DNA of 64,000 bases from Psychromonas sp030397575 (GTDB taxonomy: Bacteria > Pseudomonadota > Gammaproteobacteria > Enterobacterales > Psychromonadaceae), in the NCBI RefSeq assembly GCF_046250175.1, contig NZ_CP176468.1; one strand, written 5' to 3'. Every line of letters starts with the position of its first letter. Positions within the stretch are counted from its first letter, which is position 1. Below the pieces are notes generated by a model that was given only the letters and a program-made list of their open reading frames with translations, did no database searches and was not told the origin of the DNA. A program made the position numbers and the translations under genes. Positions 7,481-16,773 of this stretch are shown in pieces.

Positions 7481-10201
7481 ATGAGCGAATTTGCCTCTGA
7501 CGTTTCTCCAATTAATATTGAAGATGAATTAAAAAATTCTTATCTTGAATACGCTATGAGCGTGATCGTAGGGCGTGCATTGCCCGATGTACGTGACGGT
7601 CTAAAACCAGTACATCGCCGTGTTTTATTTGCGATGAATATCTTACGTAATGATTGGAACAAGCCTTATAAAAAATCAGCACGTGTTGTTGGTGATGTAA
7701 TCGGTAAATACCATCCACATGGTGACACTGCTGTATACGATACTATCGTTCGTATGGCGCAAGACTTCTCACTACGTTACATGTTGGTTGATGGTCAAGG
7801 TAACTTCGGTTCTGTTGATGGTGATAGCGCGGCAGCAATGCGTTACACAGAAATCCGTATGCAGAAGCTAGCCCATGAATTATTAGCCGATTTAGAAAAA
7901 GAAACGGTTGATTACGTACCTAACTATGACGGTACTGAATTCATTCCTGAAGTACTACCGACAAAAATTCCAAACCTATTGATTAATGGTTCTTCGGGTA
8001 TTGCGGTTGGTATGGCAACTAATATCCCACCACATAATCTAGGTGAAGTGATCAGTGCATGTTTAGCGTTGATCAAAAATGAAGATATTACGGTTCATGA
8101 GTTAATTGAACATATACCAGGGCCTGATTTCCCGACTGCGGGTATTATCAATGGTCGTAAAGGTATTATTGATGCTTACACAACTGGCCGCGGTAAAATT
8201 AAAGTACGTGCTAAAGCGGAAGTTGAAGTTAACGAAAAAACCGGTCGTGAAACGATCGTGGTACATGAATTACCTTATCAAGTGAACAAAGCGCGTCTGA
8301 TTGAAAAGATTGCGGAATTTGTAAAAGATAAGAAAATTGAAGGTATTAGTGCATTACGCGATGAGTCTGATAAAGACGGTATGCGTATGGTAGTGGAAGT
8401 TAAACGTGGTGAAGTGGGTGAGGTTGTATTAAATAACTTATACGCACAAACACAAATGCAGGTGACTTTCGGTATCAATGCGGTTGCACTTGACCATGGC
8501 CAACCTAAACTATTTAACCTAAAAGAGATGTTAGAAGCGTTTATTCTGCATCGCCGTGAAGTAGTTACACGTCGTACGGTATTTGAGTTACGTAAAGCCC
8601 GTGACCGTGCACACATCCTTGAAGGTTTAGCGATTTCATTAGTTAACATCGAAGAAATTATTGATTTAATCCGTAAGTCACCAACACCTGCCGAAGCGAA
8701 ACTTGCTTTACAAGCACGTGGTTGGGATTTAGGTGCAGTGTCTTCTATGTTAGAAGCAAGCGGTGTTGATGCGGCTCGTCCTGATGGCTTAGCGGTTGAG
8801 TTCGGTATCCGTGATAACCAATACTTCATGACTGAAATTCAAGCACAAGCGATTCTTGATTTACGTTTACATAAATTAACGGGTCTTGAGCACGAGAAAA
8901 TCTTAGGTGAATACAAAGAGCTATTAGAAATAATTGCTGCGCTGTTATTCATTCTTGAAAACCCTGCACGTTTAATGGAAGTGATTGAAGAAGAGTTAGA
9001 AGAAGTGCGTGATAACTTTGCTGACCCTCGTCGCACTGAAATTACTGAATCTGAATCTGACCTATGTATGGAAGATTTAATCGTTGAGGAAGATGTGGTC
9101 GTTACACTTTCTCACGAAGGTTACGTTAAGTACCAACCTCTATCTGATTACGAAGCACAGCGTCGTGGTGGTAAAGGTAAAGCTGCAACTAAGATGAAAG
9201 ATGAAGATTTCATTGAAAAACTATTAGTGGCAAGTACCCATGATACGATTTTATGTTTCTCTACGCGTGGTCGTTTGTACTGGCTGAAAACATTCCAGTT
9301 ACCATTAGCATCTCGTCAAGCACGTGGTCGTCCGATTGTGAATATTTTACCGCTTGAAGAGGGTGAACGTATTACAGCAATCTTGCCGGTACGTGAGTAT
9401 GAAGATGATAAATACGTGTTCATGGCAACCGCTAACGGTACGGTTAAGAAAACGGCATTAAGTGCTTACAGTCGCCCACGTTCAAGTGGTTTGATTGCGA
9501 TTAACTTAAATGATGATAACGAGCTAATCGGTGTTGCGTTAACTGACGGTAATGATGAAATCATGTTGTTCTCTGATGCAGGTAAAGTGGTTCGCTTTAA
9601 AGAAGCTGAAGAGAGTGAAGTGACTGATGAAGAAGGTAACGTTGTTTTAGATGAAAACGGCAACCCTGAAATCAAGTTTAAAGGTGTTCGTCCAATGGGG
9701 CGTACAGCAACGGGTGTTCGTGGTATTAAATTAAACGAAGGCGGTAAGGTTGTTTCATTAATCGTACCAAACGCAACAGGCCATATCCTAACAACGACTG
9801 AAAATGGTTACGGTAAACGTACACCGTTAGAAGATTACTCGTCTAAGAGCCGTGCAACGCAAGGTGTGATCTCAATTAAAGTGAGTGAACGTAACGGTAA
9901 AGTGGTCGGTGCGGTACAGGTTGATGAAAACGATGAAATCATGTTGATCTCAAACAAGGGTACCTTAGTACGTACGCGTGTTTCTGAGGTATCAGTCGTG
10001 GGTCGTAATACACAAGGTGTTACGTTGATCCGTACTTCTGAAGATGAGAAAATCGTTGCATTACAACGTATTGATGAAATTAAAGATGTGCCTGTTTACG
10101 AAGGTGAAGAAGGCGAAGTGATTGCCTCTGTTGAAGAAGGTAGTACATCTGAAGCACCAGCTGACGTAGTCGATGAACAAGAGACTGATACTGCTGAGTA
10201 G
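7481..10201 (+). CDS. gyrA: DNA gyrase subunit A
   Basis: GyrA breaks and rejoins DNA in the A2B2 gyrase that introduces negative supercoils. The 906-residue product has the catalytic tyrosine Y122 in AAAMRYTEIRM and the C-terminal GyrA-box QRRGGKG in DYEAQRRGGKG, which separates it from ParC. The C-terminus ends in an acidic tail, and the total is about 30 residues longer than the E. coli protein. In the quinolone-determining loop HPHGDTAVYD, position 83 is Thr instead of the Ser of E. coli, while Asp87 is kept. AAGGAT lies about 12 nt upstream of the ATG. A strong terminator follows the gene. Confidence 0.98.
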   Translation: MSEFASDVSPINIEDELKNSYLEYAMSVIVGRALPDVRDGLKPVHRRVLFAMNILRNDWNKPYKKSARVVGDVIGKYHPHGDTAVYDTIVRMAQDFSLRYMLVDGQGNFGSVDGDSAAAMRYTEIRMQKLAHELLADLEKETVDYVPNYDGTEFIPEVLPTKIPNLLINGSSGIAVGMATNIPPHNLGEVISACLALIKNEDITVHELIEHIPGPDFPTAGIINGRKGIIDAYTTGRGKIKVRAKAEVEVNEKTGRETIVVHELPYQVNKARLIEKIAEFVKDKKIEGISALRDESDKDGMRMVVEVKRGEVGEVVLNNLYAQTQMQVTFGINAVALDHGQPKLFNLKEMLEAFILHRREVVTRRTVFELRKARDRAHILEGLAISLVNIEEIIDLIRKSPTPAEAKLALQARGWDLGAVSSMLEASGVDAARPDGLAVEFGIRDNQYFMTEIQAQAILDLRLHKLTGLEHEKILGEYKELLEIIAALLFILENPARLMEVIEEELEEVRDNFADPRRTEITESESDLCMEDLIVEEDVVVTLSHEGYVKYQPLSDYEAQRRGGKGKAATKMKDEDFIEKLLVASTHDTILCFSTRGRLYWLKTFQLPLASRQARGRPIVNILPLEEGERITAILPVREYEDDKYVFMATANGTVKKTALSAYSRPRSSGLIAINLNDDNELIGVALTDGNDEIMLFSDAGKVVRFKEAEESEVTDEEGNVVLDENGNPEIKFKGVRPMGRTATGVRGIKLNEGGKVVSLIVPNATGHILTTTENGYGKRTPLEDYSSKSRATQGVISIKVSERNGKVVGAVQVDENDEIMLISNKGTLVRTRVSEVSVVGRNTQGVTLIRTSEDEKIVALQRIDEIKDVPVYEGEEGEVIASVEEGSTSEAPADVVDEQETDTAE

Positions 10202-10216
10202 TGGATTATGATAATC

Positions 10217-10247
10217 AATAAGCGGCCGTAGCCGCTTATTTTGTTTT
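10217..10247 (+). terminator. rho-independent terminator after gyrA
   Basis: AATAAGCGGC and GCCGCTTATT form a perfect 10-bp stem with loop CGTA, followed by TTGTTTT. It ends only about 14 bp before the serC start, so serC must be expressed by readthrough or from a promoter overlapping this site. Confidence 0.85.
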
Positions 10248-10260
10248 AAGGGATATAAAA

Positions 10261-11349
10261 ATGAGTAAGATTTATAATTTTTGTGCTGGCCCAGCAATGT
10301 TACCTGAAGCAGTAATGCAACAAGCACAAAGTGAATTTTGTAACTGGCAAGGTTCTGGGGTTTCTGTGATGGAAGTAAGTCACCGTAGCCCTGAATACAT
10401 CGCATTAGCTAAACAAGCTGAGATGGATTTACGCGAGTTACTGTCAGTACCTGATAATTACAAAGTATTATTTTGCCAAGGTGGTGGACGTGGTCAATTT
10501 GCTGCGGTTCCACTTAACTTATTAGGCGAAAAGCTAGATGCGGATTACATCCTGACTGGACAATGGTCTAAGTCTGCGGTGGTTGAAGCCAAGAAACATG
10601 CGCGTATTAAAGAAACAGATATCATGACCACCACGGAAGATGGCAAAATTACCGTTAAACCTTGTGATCAATGGCCTGTTAATAGTGGTGCTGCCTACCT
10701 GCATTACTGTCCAAATGAAACCATTGAAGGGATTGAAATTTTTGATGTGCCAGAAACGGGGATTGTGCCGTTAGTCGCTGATATGAGCTCAACTATTTTG
10801 TCTCGCCCATTGGATATTAGTAAGTTCGGCTTAGTCTACGCCGGAGCACAAAAAAATATTGGTCCATCTGGTTTAGCAATTGTCATTGTACGTGAAGACC
10901 TAGTGGGTAAAGCACGCCAAGCGATTCCATCAATTTTTGATTACGAGATACAAGCAAACGCTGACTCTATGTATAACACACCACCAACGTATTCATGGTA
11001 TTTAGCGGGGTTAGTGTTTAAATGGCTATTAGCTCAAGGTGGTATTGCCGAAGTAGAAAAAAAGAATATTGCGAAAGCTGAGCTGCTGTACAACGCTATC
11101 GATGCGTCTTCTTTCTACAGCAATAATGTAGATAAAAGTGTACGTAGCCGTATGAACATTCCTTTCACATTAGCTGATGATAGCTTGAATGAAACCTTTT
11201 TAAGCGAATCCAAAGCTGCAGGTTTATTAACCTTAAAAGGCCATAAATTAGTCGGTGGAATGCGCGCAAGTATTTACAATGCGATGCCAATCGAAGGTGT
11301 ACAAGCCTTAGTTGACTTTATGGCTGAATTTGAGAAACGCTACGCATAA
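10261..11349 (+). CDS. serC: phosphoserine aminotransferase
   Basis: SerC is a PLP enzyme converting 3-phosphohydroxypyruvate and glutamate to phosphoserine. It also acts on the equivalent intermediate in pyridoxal phosphate synthesis. The 362-residue length is typical. The N-terminal NFCAGPAMLPEAVM and the PLP-lysine region YAGAQKNIGPSGL are diagnostic, as is the C-terminal GGMRASIYNAMP. AAGGGAT lies about 6 nt before the ATG. It heads serC-hisC-aroA, a variant of the enterobacterial serC-aroA operon, and sits directly behind the gyrA terminator. Confidence 0.97.
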   Translation: MSKIYNFCAGPAMLPEAVMQQAQSEFCNWQGSGVSVMEVSHRSPEYIALAKQAEMDLRELLSVPDNYKVLFCQGGGRGQFAAVPLNLLGEKLDADYILTGQWSKSAVVEAKKHARIKETDIMTTTEDGKITVKPCDQWPVNSGAAYLHYCPNETIEGIEIFDVPETGIVPLVADMSSTILSRPLDISKFGLVYAGAQKNIGPSGLAIVIVREDLVGKARQAIPSIFDYEIQANADSMYNTPPTYSWYLAGLVFKWLLAQGGIAEVEKKNIAKAELLYNAIDASSFYSNNVDKSVRSRMNIPFTLADDSLNETFLSESKAAGLLTLKGHKLVGGMRASIYNAMPIEGVQALVDFMAEFEKRYA

Positions 11350-11381
11350 TCTCGCGACAGAAGTGATTGAAAGGAAGTAAA

Positions 11382-12488
11382 ATGAGTAATGATTTTTTAA
11401 GCTTGGCGAATAAAGGTGTGCAAAAATTACACCCATACCAAGCGGGTAAACCAACCGATGAATTAGAGCGTGAGTTGGGATTAACTAATATTGTTAAATT
11501 AGCCTCTAATGAAAACCCATTAGGGTTAAGTGAATCAGTTAAAGCGACATTACAAAAAGAGTTAACGGAATTAACACGCTACCCAGATGCAAATGGTTAT
11601 TACCTTAAACAGGCACTAGCTAATAAGTATGCAGTCGAATTAAACCAAATCACTTTAGGTAATGGCTCTAATGATTTATTAGAATTAATTGCACGTGCCT
11701 TTGTAGATAATAGCCATGAAGTGATGTTTGCTGAACATGCATTTGTGGTTTATCCAATAGTAACGCAAGCAATTGGCGCAACCGCTGTCGTAGTCAAAGC
11801 TAAAGATTATGGTCATGATCTTGAGGCAATGGCGGCGGCGATCACCGATAAAACTAAACTTATCTTTATTGCTAATCCTAATAACCCGACGGGAACTTTT
11901 TTAGAGCAAGATGAGATTAAAGACTTCTTGAAGCAAGTTCCGAGTGATGTGTTAGTGGTATTGGATGAAGCTTATTTTGAATATGCATCATCTGAGCGTC
12001 GTGGTAATGCTATTGCTTGGATTGCTGAATTCCCTAATCTGATAGTATCACGTACTTTCTCTAAAGCTTATGGCTTGGCTGGTTTACGTGTTGGTTACAG
12101 TATTTCTCATCCAGATATTGCTGATATTTTAAATCGTGTACGTCAACCGTTTAACTGTAACGCTTTGGCTTTAAAAGCGGCGGAAACTATTTTGCAAGAT
12201 GAACAATACTTGGTTGATAGTGTGCGTTTAAATGATGCGGGCATGAAAGACTTAAGTGCTTTTTTTGACGCTAATAATTTACAGTATATCCCATCTATGG
12301 GTAACTTTATTACAGTTAATGTTGGTCAATCGGGAGACGAAGTTTATCAAAAACTATTGTTAGAAGGGGTGATTGTAAGACCGATCACCGGTTATGGTTT
12401 ACCACAACATTTACGCATTAGCATTGGTACTGACGCAGAGAATCAACGTTTTAAACAAGCACTCACCCGTGTTTTAAATTTGCAATAA
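11382..12488 (+). CDS. hisC: histidinol-phosphate aminotransferase (HisC family)
   Basis: This 368-residue fold-type I PLP aminotransferase has FIANPNNPTGTF, the PLP-contact VVLDEAYFEY and the Schiff-base lysine in VSRTFSKAYGLAGLRVGY. I chose the ATG at 11382, preceded by AAGGAAG at 6 nt. An in-frame TTG at 11367 is less likely. The gene lies between serC and aroA rather than in a his operon. Such HisC-like enzymes next to shikimate genes often serve aromatic amino acid transamination as well as, or instead of, histidinol phosphate, so the in vivo substrate is open. Confidence 0.9.
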   Translation: MSNDFLSLANKGVQKLHPYQAGKPTDELERELGLTNIVKLASNENPLGLSESVKATLQKELTELTRYPDANGYYLKQALANKYAVELNQITLGNGSNDLLELIARAFVDNSHEVMFAEHAFVVYPIVTQAIGATAVVVKAKDYGHDLEAMAAAITDKTKLIFIANPNNPTGTFLEQDEIKDFLKQVPSDVLVVLDEAYFEYASSERRGNAIAWIAEFPNLIVSRTFSKAYGLAGLRVGYSISHPDIADILNRVRQPFNCNALALKAAETILQDEQYLVDSVRLNDAGMKDLSAFFDANNLQYIPSMGNFITVNVGQSGDEVYQKLLLEGVIVRPITGYGLPQHLRISIGTDAENQRFKQALTRVLNLQ

Positions 12489-12502
12489 GAGAAACAGATA
12501 GT

Positions 12503-13795
12503 ATGGAACAGTTATTATTAAACCCGATTAAAAAAGTCGATGGTGAAATTAATTTACCCGGGTCAAAAAGCCTATCAAACCGCGCTTTATTATTAGCGGC
12601 ATTGGCGCAAGGAACGACCACTTTAACTAATTTATTAGACAGTGATGATATCCGTCATATGTTAAATGCGTTAAAAAAATTAGGCGTTAACTACACGCTT
12701 TCTGCAGATAAAAAACAGTGTATTGTTGAAGGATTAGGTCGTGCATTTGATACACAAGGATTAGGTGATATCGAGCTTTTCTTAGGCAATGCAGGTACGG
12801 CAATGCGTCCTTTATGTGCTGCTTTATGTTTAGGCCAAGGCGAATATACCTTAACTGGTGAACCGCGTATGTTCGAGCGACCAATCGGTTCATTGGTTGA
12901 TTCACTTAAGCAAGCTGGCGCTGACGTTAGTTACTTAAAAGATGAAAATTACCCACCATTAAAAATTAAAGGAACTGGCCTGAAAGGCGGTGATATTAGT
13001 ATTGATGGCAGTGTTTCAAGCCAATTTTTAACCGCATTTTTAATGTCTGCACCGATGGCTTCTGAAGATACAACCATTAATATCGTGGGTGAATTAGTAT
13101 CGAAACCTTACATTAAAATTACTTTACAAATCATGCAAGATTTTGGTGTTGAAGTGGATAACGTTGACGGTGAGTACCAACGCTTTGTGATTAAAGGTGG
13201 TCAAACTTATCAAGCAGCAGGTAATTACTTAGTAGAAGGTGACGCGTCTTCAGCTTCTTACTTTTTAGCAGCTGCTGCAATTGGCGGTGGTAGTATCAAA
13301 GTGACAGGTATTGGCAAAAAATCAGTACAGGGTGATATTCAATTCGCTGATGCCTTAGAAGCAATGGGCGCAAATATTGAATGGGGTGACGATTACATTA
13401 AAGCCAGCAAAGGTCAGTTAAAAGCGATTGATATGGATATGAACCATATTCCTGATGCTGCGATGACTATTGCGGTTGCGGCATTATTTGCTGAAGGTAC
13501 CACTAAAATCACTAATGTTTATAACTGGCGTGTAAAAGAGACAGATCGTTTATATGCGATGGCAACTGAGCTACGTAAAGTCGGTGCTGAAGTGATTGAA
13601 GGTCATGACTTTATTGAAGTAACGCCGCCAGCACAGCTTAAGCATGCAGAAATCGATACTTATGATGATCATCGTATGGCGATGTGTTTCTCATTAGTGG
13701 CATTAAGTGATACACCTGTGACGATTAACGATCCTAAGTGTACTTCTAAAACATTCCCTGATTACTTTGAAAAGTTAGCATCAGTGAGCCATTAA
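12503..13795 (+). CDS. aroA: 3-phosphoshikimate 1-carboxyvinyltransferase (EPSP synthase)
   Basis: AroA transfers the enolpyruvyl group of PEP to shikimate-3-phosphate. The 430-residue product begins with a segment containing LPGSKSLSNRALLLAALA, has the PEP-binding loop LFLGNAGTAMRPL (about residues 93-105) and ends with the conserved YDDHRMAMCFSL. The LFLGNAGTAMRP form is that of class I enzymes. It is last in serC-hisC-aroA, 14 bp after hisC, and is closed by a terminator. Confidence 0.97.
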   Translation: MEQLLLNPIKKVDGEINLPGSKSLSNRALLLAALAQGTTTLTNLLDSDDIRHMLNALKKLGVNYTLSADKKQCIVEGLGRAFDTQGLGDIELFLGNAGTAMRPLCAALCLGQGEYTLTGEPRMFERPIGSLVDSLKQAGADVSYLKDENYPPLKIKGTGLKGGDISIDGSVSSQFLTAFLMSAPMASEDTTINIVGELVSKPYIKITLQIMQDFGVEVDNVDGEYQRFVIKGGQTYQAAGNYLVEGDASSASYFLAAAAIGGGSIKVTGIGKKSVQGDIQFADALEAMGANIEWGDDYIKASKGQLKAIDMDMNHIPDAAMTIAVAALFAEGTTKITNVYNWRVKETDRLYAMATELRKVGAEVIEGHDFIEVTPPAQLKHAEIDTYDDHRMAMCFSLVALSDTPVTINDPKCTSKTFPDYFEKLASVSH

Positions 13796-13814
13796 GCATT
13801 TTAATGTATTAATT

Positions 13815-13840
13815 AAAAACCTACTTCGGTAGGTTTTTTT
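13815..13840 (+). terminator. terminator after aroA
   Basis: AAAAACCTAC and GTAGGTTTTT pair around a TTCG tetraloop, followed by further T residues. It is a textbook intrinsic terminator closing serC-hisC-aroA. Confidence 0.9.
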
Positions 13841-13900
13841 ATAACTAAACATTCACTTAAAAGAAGAAACTATTTGTGCTTCTTTGTGTCTGCTTAGTTA

Positions 13901-14123
13901 ATACCAACCAGACTAATTAACGGAGCTAATTTACTTGTTAAAATAACTTATTTCTTCGTTGTAAATTTCGTAAAGAGAACCATCACCCAAGAATTAATCT
14001 CCTTTTTGTTAATTCTCCGGCAGACGATTAACGAAGTTAATTTTCGAAAGGCTCAATTTAAGCCTTGAACTAAGTTATTTTTTCTATGCAAAATTTAGCG
14101 CGCTTATTTATTATAATTGGTAT
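13901..14123. repeat. MITE-like element, copy A (about 223 bp)
   Basis: It has ATACCAA at the left end and TTGGTAT at the right end, with AT-rich non-coding sequence between. The left 55 bp match the elements at 50677 and 55178 (ACTAATTAAC, TTGTTAAAATAACTTATTT). The right half shares TAAGTTATTTTTTCTATGCAAAATTTAG with copy B. It lies in the 540-bp aroA-mreB gap. The remaining 14124-14337 presumably holds the mreB promoter, but I see no clear -35/-10 pair. Confidence 0.7.
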
Positions 14124-14337
14124 AAGTGTACCGACAGGTATATTCAGCTTTTTGTTGGTTGAAAAATAAGCTGATAGTTAAATGTTATCTTGGTAATCCT
14201 TTGACGGTAATCAAAATAACTAATTTGCGCTCGCTAATGCTAGTAAAAGCAAGCTTTTCACTTTCTTTTCTTGCTGTATTTTTAGCGGGTTGGTAGAGTA
14301 CGCGAATTACTTTTATTCGCTTCTTTTGGAAATATTC

Positions 14338-15375
14338 ATGTTTAAAATGTTCCGCGGTATGTTTTCTAACGATTTATCAATCGATTTAGGAACTGCAAAT
14401 ACCCTTATTTATGTAAAAGACCAAGGTATAGTCTTGGATGAGCCTTCTGTAGTTGCAATTCGAATGGATAAAAATGGCAAAAGGGTTGCCGCTGTAGGTA
14501 GTGCTGCAAAGCAGATGTTAGGTAAAACGCCTGGCAACATTCAAGCAATTCGTCCAATGAAAGACGGTGTCATTGCTGACTTCTATATCACTGAAAAAAT
14601 GTTACAACATTTTATCAAACAAGTGCATAACAATAGCTTTATGCGTCCTAGCCCTCGTGTTTTAGTTTGTGTGCCTTGTGGCTCTACACAAGTCGAACGT
14701 CGTGCTATTCGTGAATCTGCAATGGGTGCTGGCGCACGCGATGTATTTTTAATTGATGAGCCAATGGCTGCAGCAATTGGTGCAGGCATGCCTGTCTCTG
14801 AAGCAAAAGGTTCAATGGTTGTTGATATCGGTGGTGGTACTACTGAAGTTGCTGTTATCTCATTAAATGGTATCGTTTATTCAGCCTCTGTTCGTATTGG
14901 TGGTGATAAATTTGATGAGGCTATTATCAATTATGTGCGTCGTAACTACGGTTGTACTATTGGTGAAATTACTGCTGAACGCATCAAACACAGTATTGCT
15001 ATTGCTTATCCAATTGATGAAGTTAAAGAGATTGAAGTACGTGGTGTAAACGTTGCTGAAGGTGTTCCTCGCAGCTTTACATTAAACAGCAATGAAATCT
15101 TAGAAGCATTACAAGAGCCATTAAGCGGTATTGTTTCAGCTGTGATGTTAGCATTAGAGAAAACGCCACCAGAGCTTGCAGCTGATATCGCTGAGCAAGG
15201 TATGGTCCTAACAGGTGGTGGTGCATTATTATGCGAACTTGATCGTCTGTTGTCTGAAGAATCTGGCATCCCTGTGATTGTTGCTGATGATCCTCTTACC
15301 TGTGTTGCACGTGGTGGCGGTATGGCATTAGAGATGATCGATACACATGGTGGTGATGTCTTTAACGGAGATTGA
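14338..15375 (+). CDS. mreB: rod shape-determining protein MreB
   Basis: MreB is the bacterial actin that forms membrane-bound filaments and positions the elongasome. The 345 residues start with the amphipathic, membrane-binding MFKMFRGMFSNDLSIDLG. Next come the actin phosphate loops (DLGTANTLIYV, DIGGGTTEVAVI) and the adenosine motif LTGGGALLCELDRLL. I chose the ATG at 14338 (TTGGAA upstream); an in-frame TTG at 14290 would add residues not found in the family. It is first of mreBCD-maf-rng, and its products work with the RodA-PBP2 operon at 28-31 kb. Confidence 0.97.
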   Translation: MFKMFRGMFSNDLSIDLGTANTLIYVKDQGIVLDEPSVVAIRMDKNGKRVAAVGSAAKQMLGKTPGNIQAIRPMKDGVIADFYITEKMLQHFIKQVHNNSFMRPSPRVLVCVPCGSTQVERRAIRESAMGAGARDVFLIDEPMAAAIGAGMPVSEAKGSMVVDIGGGTTEVAVISLNGIVYSASVRIGGDKFDEAIINYVRRNYGCTIGEITAERIKHSIAIAYPIDEVKEIEVRGVNVAEGVPRSFTLNSNEILEALQEPLSGIVSAVMLALEKTPPELAADIAEQGMVLTGGGALLCELDRLLSEESGIPVIVADDPLTCVARGGGMALEMIDTHGGDVFNGD

Positions 15376-15425
15376 TATCAATTAACGCAGGTTGATTCCT
15401 GCGTTAACATTCAATAGAAACCCCC

Positions 15426-16307
15426 ATGAAACCAATTTTTACCCGCGGTCCTTCCTTCGTACTTAGGCTATCCATTGTGATAGCCTGTTGTATCGGTTTG
15501 ATGATCGCTGACAGTCAGTTCAATTTATTCTCTTCGGCTCGTGTTTATTTAAATTCGATCGTTTCACCTATCCAATATGTTGCCGATGCGCCACAGAAAA
15601 TATTCAGTTCATTTTCTGAAAACATCATGACAAGACAAGCGTTAGTCGATCGTAATCAACAATTAGAAAAAGACAATTTACACTTAAAAGCAGATCGCCT
15701 TTTATTAGGACAGTTACAAAGTGAAAATAAACAACTTCGCCAACTATTAAATTCTGAAAGGCAGTTTAAATACAAACGTATGATTACTGAAGTGATGAGT
15801 TTACGCTCTGACCCATTTACGCATCAATTATTAATTGATAAAGGCGCATTGAATGGTGTGTATTTAGGACAACCTGTGATCAATGAGCAGGGTGTAGTTG
15901 GGCAAGTGTCACAAGTGGGTAGTACCACTAGCCGAGTTGTGTTAATTGTCGATGCAACACATGGTATACCGGTGCGAGTTCAACGTAATGATGTGATTGC
16001 TGTCGTACATGGTAGTGGCGCTTGGGATCAACTTAAGGTGCCTTTTGTACAAAGTAATGCAGATATCAAAGAGGGTGACTTATTAGTAACCTCTGGTTTA
16101 GGCGGACGTTTTCCTGCAGGTTATCCGGTGGCTAAAATTAGCCGTTTTGATTACCAAGAAGGTGAGTTGTATGCCACAGTTACGGCGACACCTGTTGCGG
16201 ACCTAGATAGAAGCCGTTATTTACTCCTACTATGGAATGATGACCCATTAGCCGATGCTGATTTAACGTTAGATTCTCCGGAAGAATTCGATGCCCCTGC
16301 TGAATAG
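15426..16307 (+). CDS. mreC: rod shape-determining protein MreC
   Basis: MreC is a bitopic inner-membrane protein that activates PBP2-RodA. The 293-residue product has a cytoplasmic N-terminus, one transmembrane segment (about 12-32), a coiled coil (RNQQLEKDNLHLKADRLLLG) and the beta-rich periplasmic domain with GVVGQVSQVG and DLLVTSGLGGRFPAGYPVA. The last 17 nt overlap mreD, suggesting coupled translation. The region before the ATG (AACCCCC) has no good ribosome binding site. Confidence 0.95.
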   Translation: MKPIFTRGPSFVLRLSIVIACCIGLMIADSQFNLFSSARVYLNSIVSPIQYVADAPQKIFSSFSENIMTRQALVDRNQQLEKDNLHLKADRLLLGQLQSENKQLRQLLNSERQFKYKRMITEVMSLRSDPFTHQLLIDKGALNGVYLGQPVINEQGVVGQVSQVGSTTSRVVLIVDATHGIPVRVQRNDVIAVVHGSGAWDQLKVPFVQSNADIKEGDLLVTSGLGGRFPAGYPVAKISRFDYQEGELYATVTATPVADLDRSRYLLLLWNDDPLADADLTLDSPEEFDAPAE

Positions 16308-16773
16308 TTATAGAGTTATCTACCTCACTTTCTTTGTTTGCTTGGTGGCGGATATTTTTCCGTTACCGATCATGTTTAATGCATTTCGTCCTAATTGGAT
16401 GATTTTAGTGATTTTCTATTGGATTATTGCGTTACCGCATAGAGTGAACATTGGGCATGCTTTTATACTGGGTTTGATACTTGACCTGTTATTAGGCTCA
16501 ACATTAGGAACCCATGGTTTATTGTTTTCTTTATTGGCGTATTTAACCAGTATCAATTTCCAACGTTTTCGTAATTTTACCTTAGTGCAGACTACTTTAT
16601 TATTAGGTGTCTTTATCTTTATTGCGAAATTAGGTTTGTATTGGATAGCCTCCAGCATGCAAGAGATTGTGTTACATCGACCTTATTTCTGGTCAATTTT
16701 TACCTCCATGTTGATTTGGCCTTGGTTCTTTCTATTTATGCGCTACTTGCGCGTTCGTTATAAGGTGAGTTAA
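16291..16773 (+). CDS. mreD: rod shape-determining protein MreD
   Basis: This 160-residue, very hydrophobic protein has about five membrane segments, the family pattern RPNWMILVIFYW near residues 33-44, and GLILDLLLGSTLGTHGLLF in the middle. MreD joins MreC in the elongasome and modulates MreC action on PBP2. The gene overlaps mreC by 17 nt and its stop overlaps the maf start by one base. Confidence 0.93.
   Translation: MPLLNSYRVIYLTFFVCLVADIFPLPIMFNAFRPNWMILVIFYWIIALPHRVNIGHAFILGLILDLLLGSTLGTHGLLFSLLAYLTSINFQRFRNFTLVQTTLLLGVFIFIAKLGLYWIASSMQEIVLHRPYFWSIFTSMLIWPWFFLFMRYLRVRYKVS

Noticed and set aside
8278..8829. 183-residue minus-strand open frame
   Set aside because: It lies wholly inside gyrA, and its Ser/Arg-rich composition is that of a reverse-strand shadow.
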